This document shows positions 1 to 10,936 of a DNA stretch of 64,000 nt, in pieces. Positions within the stretch are counted from its first letter, which is position 1. Every line of letters starts with the position of its first letter. The stretch lies in the NCBI GenBank assembly GCA_013423325.1, contig BLJB01000174.1, forward strand, positions 85,837 to 149,836, in the 5' to 3' direction. Below the pieces are notes generated by a model. That model made no database searches and was not told the origin of the DNA. It saw only the letters and a program-made list of their open reading frames with translations. The translations under genes were made by a program, and so were the position numbers. This stretch comes from Usnea hakonensis (taxonomy: Eukaryota > Ascomycota > Lecanoromycetes > Lecanorales > Parmeliaceae).

Positions 1-203
1 GCTACTGTTCTTTTCCCGAGCAAGAACGCCGTTGTTTCATGATGGTCAGTAATAGATTGTGTAGCGTTTAGAGGCTAGCATACCAGCCTCTACTTCCATA
101 GAATCAAGACGCTTTTCGTCGGTACAGGTACAGCGTCACATCTTCTCCCAACGCCAGGCAAAGAGAACCTTTTCCGGCATGCAACCCACATCTCCTATGT
201 ACC
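1..203. other. FZO1 3' flank
   Basis: Presumed 3' UTR and flank of FZO1. Nothing else seen. Confidence 0.4.
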
Positions 204-3116
204 TTAAACCATCACACCCTCCTCATACCCCCCCGCAAACCCCGGCACCTGTGCGCCTTCCAAATCCACATCTTCGACCCTCCCCCTTCCCTCCCCCGTC
301 TCCCTGACCAGATTGCCAAAATATTTCCTCGCGACCTCCGACTCCTTCTTCACCTTGACCTTCTCCTCCCTTTTTTCTCCCAGTTCTCTGACGCATTGCT
401 GCAAGCCGGCATGCAGGTTTTCGGCCGGGTAGCGGAGGACCTTTCGGGTTTCCGTGGAAATGCGGGTGGCGTTGGTGTGGGTGTAGTCCAAAGCGGACAG
501 GGTGGAGGAAATGCGGCGGGAGAGACGGGGAGGGAGGGTTGTGGGGATAGTGTGGAGGGTGTAGGTTGTTGCCAGGACCACTGCATTACAAGTCGTGGGT
601 CAGCGAGGGCTTGTGGAGAACAAGAGGGGGGGAAGGGGAGACGTAGAAAGAGACATACCTGCTGCAATGAGGCCGGGAACGATGAGTCTCCGCATATTCT
701 GCGTCCCCATGACCCTAGCAGCACCGACGGCCCCGTCAACCCAGCCAAACCCGCCCATCATACGTCCACCTAAGACGCTAGCTACTGTCAAAGCCATGCC
801 TGTACCTGCGACTTTTTCGTTTTGTTCCCAGAGGCCGCTAACGTCGAAGAAGTCTGAGAATTCGACCTCGAAATCGACTTGTCTAGCTAGGAGATCTCGT
901 CTCTTCGTGAACATCCGATCCGAATTGAAGTTCAAGTCATTGTACTGGTCACCTAGGTGTAGTACGCCTAAAGACTTGATTGTATTTACGCTGCCGATTG
1001 TCTTTTGCGTGGCCTTCTTTTCGCAGATTGTGACTGCTCGGGAGATCTGTTCTAGCATAGCCTGTTTGACATCTTCGGCGTATTGGAAAGCGCTCATGAG
1101 GCCAGGATATGGGACGCCTAGATCAGCGCTGGCGACTTGAGAGATAGCGTTGTTAATGATGGTACGGGTGTTGTTGTATATGTCTGAGCATGTTTCTTCT
1201 ATTGTCTTGTCGACATCATCGCTGACTTCTGCGCGGGCTTTCTTTGATTTTTCAAAGGCTGGCTCGATCTCTTGAAGTTCCTGAGACACGCGGTCGAGCT
1301 CAGAATTGGCAACATCGCGGTTGACTGTGGCTAGCAGGTTAAGATCCGCCAGGACGTTGAGTAGATACGTTTTCGCAGGGGCGAGTTTAGACCTAGCACG
1401 CTTTTCGAGCACGAATCGTCGGAGTGAACCTTCCAGCTGCTCAAAGTCCTGCAGTTTTTCCCGTTCCTTTCCCTTGTCTTTCTTCGGAGGTGATCCAGGC
1501 TCGCCGTGCTTTCCCAGCGTCTCGTCATCATCATCAGGTGATGGAAAATCATTCGAAGGGCCCGAGCTGCTACCGCTGCCGCCTCCACCGCCATCACCGC
1601 CGGGAGGACCTGGACCCGCGACTGGGATTGCGTTACTTGAGACGAAGTGCACCAATTCGGAGGATTCCTTGAACGTCCTTGGACTCAGATTTGCAACTTG
1701 CTCCAGTATCATGCGCTCGCATCTGGTTTTGTCTCTGATATTGTCGAATCCGTTGACCACAATAAAGATGTATGCCTTCTCGTGTGCTGCATTCCATATG
1801 AATTCTTTGGCAGAGAGTGTAAAATGGTTGGCGGCGGAGACGACAAAGACAACCACATCAATTTCCTCTTGTCTTGCGAAGACAGCGGTCGTCTTCAGAG
1901 AATCGGAATTGAGACCGGGTGCATCTATGATCGAGATGTCCACAACTCCATTGTTGAGCAACGACTCATCGATCGTCCGAATATCCTTAACGTAAACTTT
2001 GCATTGTGTATAGGTCTCATTGTCCGTAACGATCTTCTCTAGGTCCTCCAGAGGGAACACATCATAAGTGCTCTCGTCGTTCCTGTTGTACGTGGCTTCC
2101 TTGTGCACTGCATGCGCCTCCTCCAAGTTGCCGTTCTCCTTCGCATCCAGAACTTCGCAGAAAATACTCGTACATGGCTGCTGATCTTCTGGTAAGATTT
2201 TCCTCCTCAGTAGCGCGTTGCAGAAGGTGGATTTTCCCGCATTCAAATCACCTGTGACTAAGACTTTGCTGGAAGTATCCTCAATCCGATCCCGCAGCCG
2301 TAGCAGATGCCGGATACTCTGATTGATTCTACCATCCAATAGAGAAGCGATTGACTCTTTCTTCATTGAATGAGCAATCTCCGCCTGCGTGAACCCTTGG
2401 ACATTCATATTCAGCTTCAGTACTGAGAAGTCCTGCGCTGATTGGGGTGTGATGAGCCTTTCCGGCTCTTGGGATTTTCGAGCTGCCGCTGCAGAGCTCG
2501 ATTCTGCTGCCATGTCTTCACTAAGGGAGGTGGCGGCCCTACGTGGAGCACCAGGTCGTAGAGGGGCAATGTCCTTCTCTCTGTGGAAGTCTCCGCGAGC
2601 AGCAGTCGACTGAGTATGTGCGAAGCCGGGTCTAGGATCTGGCTTTGGCTTTTGCGGTTCTCGTAAAGAGGGATATTGCGCGGGCCATGTCGAATTCATC
2701 CGCTGTAGACTCTGAAGCGTTTCCACAGTCTTCGTAATCTGACGACCGAGCGCGGCACGGTTCTGATTGTAGTAAAGCTGGTGGATATGACTAGCCATCA
2801 TCCGCCTATCTTTACCCGTATCTGGGTTCATATCGTCTGGTATTCTCGGGGTGAATTCTGGGGTTGGTCGATCTGAAGTCAGTCCCGGATGCCATCCTTT
2901 GCTACCGTCATTAGTGTAGCTATCGCCGGTGATACTTGAACCATAGCCTGAGTCGTGGTCAAGAGTCGACATCAATGCCGCCGCGCTGGCTGAAGTCGAC
3001 CCATTGCCCACTGTCATGTAATGCGGCGCCCGTGAATACTGAGATGAAGAATCGGACGCGGAGCCGCTGGTGTCAGGCTCAGGGGAGCCATCACGAGGAT
3101 GGTAATTCTGGCTCAT
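204..3116 (-). CDS. FZO1: Mitofusin, outer mitochondrial membrane fusion GTPase
   Basis: Dynamin-family GTPase that fuses mitochondrial outer membranes. Two exons: 3116-659 and 580-204. The 78-nt intron (GTATGT...GCAG) joins in frame to give 944 residues, a usual size for fungal Fzo1. Residues 1-250 are mostly disordered and Ser/Pro-rich. The GTPase domain follows: P-loop GDLNAGKST near 289-297, DAPG near 398-401 and NGFD near 455-458. A Gly/Asp-rich, probably flexible insert lies at about 500-550. The expected paired hydrophobic anchor follows, with exon 2 starting inside or just after it, and then the heptad-rich C-terminal region. The start is the first ATG of the open frame. It is divergent from VPS2/DID4, with 338 bp between the start codons. 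Family assignment rests on GTPase motifs and overall architecture and is strong. Confidence 0.93.
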
Positions 3117-3454
3117 GGCCAGGAATGTGATAAAGATATGAGGGAGAGATGAGCTTCAGAAGTATTCATTAGGTGTTTAGGGAAGGAGGTTATGATGGTT
3201 CATTGTAAGTTGTTGCAGAAACATTTCGCCGCCCTTTTCTAATCCAATGGCACGTTCCGCCGCTACTCAACACTAGCGCCCCTGAGAAAGAGAGGGGAGC
3301 GTCATCCCGCCGCAGTCTATCGCGCTTCAATACCTAGCTTTGCAAGGCAACAAGACCGGAGCAGACTTCTGTGCAATTGAGCTCAATTGCTTTGTCTTCT
3401 GACCCTTCTCAATCCTCCTACTCCTACTCCTAGCAACAGTACGGATTTGCGAGT

Positions 3455-4414
3455 ATGAATGTAACTAACTTACCCGCCAGCACCCCGCTCAAAGCTCGAT
3501 TTCTGCTAACCTCTCTGCCAGATCGTCGAATGGGCCTTTGGGAAGCGCATGACGCCGGCGGAGAGGTTAAGAAAACACCAAAGAGCACTAGAGAAGACTC
3601 AACGAGAGCTCGACCGTGAGCGTGTCAAGCTTGAGAATCAAGAGAAGAAGCTCGTCCAAGACATCAAGAAGAGCGCAAAGAATGGGCAAATGGGAGCCTG
3701 CAAAATCCAAGCAAAGGACCTAGTAAGGACAAGGAGGCATGTAGCTCACCATCCCCTCTAATCTCGCTGCCTAGAAAAAACTAGGAAGGTGTTTTACAAT
3801 CTCGCCAGCTAATCTCTCGTCCCTCAACCCAGGTACATACAGAAATTCTACTCCATGCGCACCCAACTGCAAGCCATATCCCTCCGCATCCAAACCGTGC
3901 GCTCCAACGAACAAATGATGCAAAGCATGAAAGGCGCCACCTCCCTCCTCGGATCCATGAACCGGCAAATGAACCTCCCAGCTCTCCAACGCATAGCCAT
4001 GGAATTCGAAAAGGAAAACGACATCATGGATCAACGACAAGAGATGATGGACGATGCGATTGATGACGTGACGGGGCTGGAGGATGAGGAGGAGGGAGAG
4101 GAGGTGGTGAAGGAGGTGCTGGATGAGATTGGTGTCGATTTGGGCCAGGCGGTATGTCTTGTCTGTTCCTTGGATGGGAGAGCGCGGTGTTGTCTGGAGA
4201 GAAAGTGTTCAGGTTTTGTGAGATTCCGCATGGCTGATTACGCTTCGTATCACAGATGGGCGAAACTCCTTCTGGCCTGCAGAAGACGGCAGTCGCGGAC
4301 GGTCGGGTCGCAGAAGCGGTAGGCGGAGGTGGAGGCGGAGGAGGACCAGGTGGTGGCGGAGGTGGAACGGATGACGATGATCTCCAAGCTCGGTTGGACA
4401 GTCTACGGCGATAG
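3455..4414 (+). CDS. DID4: ESCRT-III subunit Vps2/Did4 (CHMP2 family)
   Basis: Snf7-family ESCRT-III subunit that helps drive membrane scission at endosomes and is disassembled by Vps4. Four exons: 3455-3460, 3522-3736, 3833-4151 and 4256-4414, giving 232 residues, about the usual length for this family. Exon 1 is only ATG-AAT. Joined to exon 2 it gives MNIVEWAFGKRMTP, the classic family N-terminus, so the tiny exon is well supported. Intron 1 has a TGCTAAC branch site. Intron 2 seems to use a GC donor (AG|GCATGT), because only that junction restores the conserved VRTRRYIQKFY segment. The basic N-terminal helix, the acidic stretch near 165-180 and a Gly-rich linker are present. The C-terminal end DDLQARLDSLRR is the MIM1 motif bound by the Vps4 MIT domain. 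Confidence 0.93.
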
Positions 4415-4877
4415 CATGGCAGGTTGAGACGATTTGCTCTTGGTTACGAGTTAAGGCCGAGGTAGGAGGCCGGTTTGGAATGCTAGGAACGGAATTGGAC
4501 TGCATACTTACACTGGCGTCTGAGGATACTGAAATGGCCTTTTCTCTATTTCACTCGAAGTTGTTCAGGCACAGATATGCCAGAGTGGAATAGTCATGGC
4601 GCGGTCGACTATGCACTTTGTTCGTCGAGACCGTCTGCATGGTTTAGTACTTGGTACAGCAATAACAATTTTTGAATCCTGGGCGTCGTGCCAGTGTTGG
4701 AGTCTCTATTCAGTCGTCCATTAATCACTATGTCTCTAAAACAAAAATACCGTACAGGTATAGATCCTACTCGCATTCCTTCCATCACGCTTCTCGCAAA
4801 CTCCAGCAGCTCCCAGTTGAGTCATATACCTTTCCCATGCCGTGGACCTCCACAGTGAACTCAAATTATGAAAGCTT
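4415..4877. other. Convergent 3' intergenic stretch
   Basis: 463 bp between the 3' ends of the VPS2/DID4 gene (+) and the lipase-like gene (-). Presumed to hold both 3' UTRs. Nothing else recognised. Confidence 0.5.
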
Positions 4878-6523
4878 TCAAGTCTGGAGACCAGCACCTT
4901 CGTCTTGAGTTGACACCTTCTCTAATCCCACATCCTCTACCGCCGTATCCACCGTCTCCCGCAAAGGCGTACTCTCCTGATACCACGCACTACGTTCGGG
5001 CCCCACCCAATCCACAATTAAAACCTTCGCCCTCTCACACAGCGCAAAGTATCCACTATTTCCACTTGCACCGAACATATTCATATGAGCCTGCATCTCG
5101 TCGCTCGCCTTATCGTTCTTGGCTTTCTCAAAGAACCTCCTGTTCTTTTCGCTCTTAGGGATAGTACAAAAGGTCCTGTCATTTGGCGCGATACCTTGGA
5201 TAGCGCCAATCTCAACGAAGTCGCCAGCTCGTACAGTGTCTGACTTACTCTGCTGCTGAGTACCTTTCCCAAGGACGGTGATGAGGTCTGCGAAACCAAT
5301 GCCTCGTTCCTTGTTCAACTTGACAATCCTCTCCAGCCGGCTTCTAAGTTCTTCCCCCTTTGCCAGACATCCTACGAACTCAAGATGAGACCCTATGAAA
5401 GACCATCCTTCCGTGATTGTATCCCTCTTGAGATACGCGGCCGCCCCTCCAGCAGCAACTGCCCCCGCAGCACCCGCGAACATGGCATACTTGCCCCATT
5501 TCTGCCAGGGAGGTACAGCAACAGCATCACCAGTTGCATTTGTCATTGAAGCAGACATGGCGTCTGCACCTTGCGTCAACATTTTCTGGTTAGCTTGTTG
5601 CTGCTGTGGTGATTTGGGCGATCTCTTATTGTTGGATGGTGAGCCGTATCCGAGAACTCCAGCAACTTCGGATATTGCACTATAGGCGGTTGAAGCGCTT
5701 TTGTAGTGCTGCTCCGCGCCATTGGAAATGACACCTGGGGAAATGCCGAGGTATGGTGTATCAAACGCGAGGATACCTTGAACGTAAGGGAACATGAAAG
5801 ATGAGTCGTCATGTTGAGGGGTGGTAGAGCAAGAAGCCTTCTGCGACTCTGGTTCCTCGGTGGTTGACTGCGCAGGTTTTGCGGTAGTTTTCGTGGACGG
5901 AAGAGGGTCGATTGGGTCCGAATTGGTGTTTGAGGACGGAATAGGAGAGTCTGACGTTATGGCAAAGAGCGTTTCTGCTGCAACTATGCCGCCCATGGAG
6001 TGCCCGATCAATATTGTATGCACGGACGGCTCAACAGTAGGCGAAGGGGTGGATGCGGCGACCTCGAGGTCGATGACTTTGTTTTGAAGCCTTAAAACGC
6101 AATTTTAGGTTGCTGCACATAATTGAGTGCAATTTGTGGAGACCATCGTACCATTCTCTGAATCGTCCAACACAATCCTTCAAATCTCCTCTCGTCTCAA
6201 ATTTAGGATAAGTCACAGCCTTCACGGTGATTTTGGGCAGACCATGGCTAACAAGAGCACCAAGGTGCTCTTGATCGAAATCAGCATGTCGCTCTCAAAG
6301 GACAAATTCCGCTCTCAAGACGCGATCAAAAGAGCTCTATGGTTAGAGCTAAGAGGTGTCGAATGAGGAAGGAATCAATCCAATGCAACGTACCGGGGAA
6401 TCCGACGAAGGTGTCATCACCGCCCTATCCCCAATCAGTGATAGGTTATATCTGTAGGTGCAATGGTAGCCCTAGATCTACCTTGAAGCCGTGTATGAAG
6501 CAAAGAAGCAAAGTCTTGTGCAT
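4878..6523 (-). CDS. DUF676/PGAP1-type serine hydrolase (lipase-like), membrane-anchored
   Basis: Alpha/beta-hydrolase of the DUF676 lipase-like family; substrate not known. Four exons: 6523-6482, 6424-6394, 6269-6152 and 6090-4878, giving 467 residues. All junctions are GT-AG and restore family motifs: FIHGFK|GGDDTF (oxyanion loop, about residues 9-20), FP|EHLGAL, and REW|LQNKVIDLE. The nucleophile elbow GHSMGG is at about 93-98, with Ser95 as the predicted catalytic serine. A Ser/Pro/Thr-rich insert follows at about 105-160. An Ala/Gly-rich hydrophobic stretch near 264-284 may be a membrane anchor. The start MHKTLLLCF was chosen because homologs begin at this beta strand. The last three exons are secure. 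Exon 1 rests on the HGFK motif and splice signals. Confidence 0.82.
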
Positions 6524-7189
6524 ACTGCAACGCAGAGATGGCCTTGAGGTTGCTGCTTGGCATTGACAGAGGAGGTTGAGGCTGCTGCGTCATCCTGCCG
6601 CGCTAGGCACAATTAAGTTTAAGCTTAGCGAAAGCAATCCCACGCTACCTTAGTCTCTGCCTTCCTATCAAAGTAAGGTAAGGTACAATACCACGAATAC
6701 ATATCGGCTCCTATTTCTTGAGATCACAATCTCACAAAATAGACATAATTGATGCTTCATACCGCAAGTTTTCTTAACAGAAAACGTCATGCCCACGAAG
6801 CTTGAGAGAAACTGTGACATGTCTTAGGTCAAGGCCCAATTTGGTTCAAACATGGTTGATCCTGAGACACGGAATTTAAATAAAAGACGAAGTTCAGCAT
6901 CAGAAGTTGAAGATGATGAAGCTATTCTATGTACAAGCCGGTAACAAATGCTAAAATCTCGAACAGCATCCGAGTCCGTCATGATAACGCCTGTGGCATG
7001 CTCCGTCGTAGCTAACAGCTCGCTGCAATGGCACAATGCTACTGTCTTCCCGAATAGAAGCGCCACGCTATGCAAATAGTAATAGCCTCCGGGAAAATGC
7101 AAGACGGTTTCAAAGACTTTTTGAAGCAAGCACTTTGCTCAAGCCAAGAACCCGAATAGGAAAAATAATGTTCAGGCAATGATCATGCT
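6524..7189. other. Intergenic stretch, lipase-like gene promoter side
   Basis: Lies between two minus-strand genes. Presumed promoter/5' UTR of the lipase-like gene and 3' UTR of the cyclin gene. No coding signal or repeat that I can support. Confidence 0.4.
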
Positions 7190-9268
7190 TCATGAAGTAA
7201 ATTCCGGTGGGGGAAGGTGATGTTGCATGTGATGAGACTGTGACCAGGTCTCGAAGGGCAGATACGGCAGGACACCTCGTCTCTGTTCGCTGATAGGCTT
7301 GCCTAGTGGCTGATAGTGCATTTGATCATATGAGATGTTCTGAGGTTGATTCTGTAATGACTCTGATGGTGGTGGGACTAGGAGCGTGTTTACGCCTCGA
7401 ATAGGTTTGTATGGGGAATTTCTCGGTGCCGGAAATCCCGAAGGTGAGAGACCACTGGGTGTCTGCGCATTTTTGGGAAAATGGAAAGATGTTGGTGAAG
7501 GAGTTGAGGGGCCAGTGCCGTATGGAGACTGCCTATTGGGCTGCCCAGCCAAAGGGGAGCCACCGCTTCTCGCGCTGCCAGGCTGGCCGAGGTAAGCTGA
7601 AGATTGAAGCGAAGGCAGCGTGCCATTTTGCGGCCAGCGGTGGGGCCCGGTGAAAACAGTAGACATCGCCCTTCCAGAAGGCATTGGCAGCTGTGCAGGA
7701 GACGAGCCGTGCTGGCTTCCTGTGGATATTGACAGGTTTGGCATTGGCAGCCTTGGTACAGGTGGAGTGGTGTCCTTTAACGTGGAAGGAGTCAATGTCG
7801 TGCTGGAAGCCGAGGACGGGTTCAACGAAGACATTCTCTTTGCTGGTGGTTCCGAGCTGTGATCTTCGAGACTTCGCTTTCGTGACCAGGGTTTTAGGTC
7901 GACTTCGGGAAACGGCAACGCTGGCGATGATACGTTTGGCGCGAGGAACGGGGGTACGGACAGCGGATGAGGGAGTGCAGGATGCCCTGGTGATGGGTTT
8001 GTCATGAACGGTGGCGATGTATTCTGTGAGGCTGGAGGCGAAGGAAGATGTGGATGTCCACTGAATTGGGGTGTTGGCAGAGTCATATTGCGAGGCATAG
8101 TCTCAATTCGGAACCGAGATGCTCTGTCATAGTAATTCGAAAAGTTGCCGAGCTTCACATGCCACGCCTTCCATTCTTCCTCGGAGGCGAACAGAGTGTA
8201 TCTCATGTTACTTAGAAACTCCACCTCCATGACGTGAATTTCCTGGACGGAAATGCCTGAGACTTCTGCCCAGGTTTTATTGGTGTATGTGTTATCGTCC
8301 AGGACTGCGAATTGTCAGCCATCGTACGGTAAAAGTGCAAGGCGGACGAACATTTGTTTCCTAACATCAACGCAACGGTCAAAAGCCTGAACTCACTCCC
8401 AACCTTCCCCTTCACGCCGGGATTGAATTTTTTCAGCCGGTAGATGAACATCAAAGCCAGAAGGATAACATTCTGAGATACCTGAGTCATCGAAAGTATG
8501 GTTGTCACCCATTTCCGGAATCCCGTGGTAGGCATTGCTTCAGATACTAGTGGACCTGGTGGCATGGGGGCATGTGTTGCATCTTCGACCAGACGAAGGG
8601 TGGAATAGGATTCGAACCAGAAAAAGCAGGTTATCTGTGCCCAGTCAGTACAGACGGCTTCGGCGCACGGGGCTTGGTGATCTCACTTGGGCAGCGAATT
8701 CCGGCAAGCTGCCTTTACTGTCATTAATCGAGGCAGGTATTTGAAGATGGGAAGCGATTGAGTTGCTATCATTCGATGCTCTTCGCCGAGCCGTCTGCTC
8801 ACTCTGCGCTGCATGGTCTTTTTTAGACGGCACCGGGCTTTGGGGCCGTGTTGCAGAGTAATAGGAATTGTAGAAGGGCTGACGGTTGCTCGCTTGTTTT
8901 GGGTTGTCGAGGGTGGCAAGAGATGTCTGGTATGAAGGGGGGTTTGATGCAGCGACTGGCACACGCTTGTACTGTGTTCTTTCCACATTCGATGCTATTA
9001 TTGGATTGCCATTTGTGCCATTCATCTCTTTCGGTGGGGTGCGAAGTCCGTGTTTATTGCCTGAAAGTCCAAACCCCCTCACGCTCTCCGGAAAATAGTG
9101 GCTGCACGGTGGAGTTGGGTTTTGCCCAGCTTTTGCTGCAGCGTTGACCTTGTCCCAATCCCAATCGAAGTCTCGTCGTTGCGGGAAGGGAGGAAGAATA
9201 CCATTCAGATTGGTGCGTTCCGATAGATGTGTTGAAGGCATGGGCGGAGGATACTGAAGGCGTAGCAT
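7190..9268 (-). CDS. Pho85-type cyclin, Clg1-like
   Basis: Cyclin of the PHO80/Pcl group that partners Pho85-class kinases; closest known type is yeast Clg1. Three exons: 9268-8687, 8634-8352 and 8304-7190, giving 659 residues. The 52-nt and 47-nt introns join a disordered N-terminus to the cyclin box: FWFES near 199, then PTTGFRKWVTTIL, NPGVKGK, and after the second junction LGNK|FLDDNTYTNKTWAEVSG and EVEFLSNMRY. The C-terminal half, about 280 residues, is Pro/Ser-rich and low complexity. The start at 9268 is the first ATG of the frame. The frame stays open for about 100 nt further upstream with coding-like composition but no ATG, so an unseen 5' exon is possible. Only the cyclin box is strongly diagnostic. 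Confidence 0.85.
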
Positions 9269-9573
9269 TGGGACAAGTCTGGGGATGATAAGGTCGTCTG
9301 AAGAGAGGTTGAGAGAAGTGACGTCGGCTTTGAGGGTTGATGGAGGCGCGAGTATTTGATTTCAAACGGTTTGGCGGTGGTCTTCATGGAAGTGATGAGA
9401 GGAGGCGTAAGTCTAACCACAGCCCAGCTCAGCTGTGAAGGCTTGGTAGAGGTAAAGGCAGTTGAGGGCAGGCCCAAGGAAGGAAGAGGTCAATGAGATT
9501 GAAAAGAAGACGAATGCAGTGGCTTGGTGGCCATGAGCCTCATTGAAAGGAGCAATGAAGCTTTTTCAACTGT

Positions 9574-9599
9574 CTTTTCCCTTTTCCCTTTTCCCTTTT
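9574..9599. repeat. CTTTTCC heptamer microsatellite
   Basis: Three and a half perfect copies of CTTTTCC, about 300 bp upstream of the cyclin start codon. On the gene strand this is a purine tract (GGAAAAG). Confidence 0.8.
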
Positions 9600-10911
9600 G
9601 TTTTGGTTCACAATGGGCGAGAATGAGAGCTAGTGATGGATCGGGAAGTATCCATGTAAATTTGACCTAGTAGGGGAGATGAGTCGTACAAGGACGGATT
9701 AATAAAAAGTGCATATCCCGGAAGGCACCAGAGGCGTTTGGAGAATGGAATTAGGAGAGAGTGGGTAAAGAGGAGTAAGGTCAAAAAGAATGGTCAAGGG
9801 AATGAAAGGATGATGTGGTGCCCATTCGGCACAAATTCAATCAAGGTTCTCCAACTCCGTGTCCAAGCTTTCACCAGGGAGGCTGACGAAGATTGATGCC
9901 TCTTTGATATAAATCGATGTTTGGTCTCGGGGTCTCTCTATCCCACACGGGACTATTATTGTTCAAGACTGAAGAGACAGGAGAGTTGAGGGAGTTATGG
10001 GGCGAGAAAAAGAGTGTTTCCGGGCGACTGAAGCTTTCAATAGTGTGTGAGAGCCACCAAAGCGGATTTTTGAAGGGATTAAGATGATTAGTGCCTAGTG
10101 TGTAGAGTGAATATGCATCCCATGCACAAAGGGTAGCAAGGGCGACCGAGCTATGTATCAGATCCAATGACACGAGCCAACAGAATAATTAATGTACCGA
10201 ACGCGGCGTGCCGCCGTGGAGGTGTCATAGTGAACACGCAATATTAATAAGTGGTGCTGAATGAAAGGCAGAAAAGGATAGGGCCCTTGCGATTCACATC
10301 GGAGGGGGTGGGTGTGTCTACAGACTACAGTAGTCTAAAGTAGGTAAGTAGGTTGGGGCATAGGGGAAGGATGAATCAAGGAGCCTTGTTGCTTTCTTCT
10401 TCTTAGACGATGTGTGATGCTAGCAGCTTAAGCGGAAGTGTTGCGTTTGGCATTTGGCTGTCTGCCCTTTGGGCTGGATTGAATCAAAAGCTTTGGTCTA
10501 ACTCAATCCAGTAAAGTGGCTGCCCGTCCACTGCCGCCAGGCAAGCAAGCAAAAAAGAAAAAAAAAAGTGATTCAGTGAAAAAAGGCAAACGGAGCAGCT
10601 GATTGGCGTTTTTTTTTAACCCTCATACCCGAACACCAGACTCATCAAGAGTGCATATTATTATTAGAGTGATGACTGATGAGGGGCCAAGGTGATCCGT
10701 AGTCCGTACGCTCAAAAGGAAGAGGAAGTCAAGTACGGTACTGTTTGCCACTAGGAGATATAGACGAAGATGGAAAGAGACAGGTGGGGGTGGGCTGAAG
10801 CGAGGTTGCGCAATGGACAATAATGTGTCCGTTATGTCAGTGTTACTGTGTTGGTAATCTCCTTCCTTGTAAGGGTGTTAACCGCTACGTCAAGGATTGA
10901 AGGACTACAAC

Positions 10912-10936
10912 TAAAGTAAAGTAAAGTAAAGTAGAG
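10912..10936. repeat. TAAAG pentamer microsatellite
   Basis: Tandem TAAAG copies, the last one degenerate, within the gene-poor stretch. Confidence 0.8.

Noticed and set aside
600..1995. Long open frames opposite FZO1
   Set aside because: They mirror the GC-biased mitofusin codons, have no family motifs, and the minus-strand GTPase motifs are unambiguous.
8600..8625. GATTCGAACC, a reverse B-box
   Set aside because: Lies in the cyclin coding exon (FWFES) and has no cloverleaf around it.
9871..10173. 100-codon frame in the gene desert
   Set aside because: Starts with GTG, not ATG, and has no supporting features.
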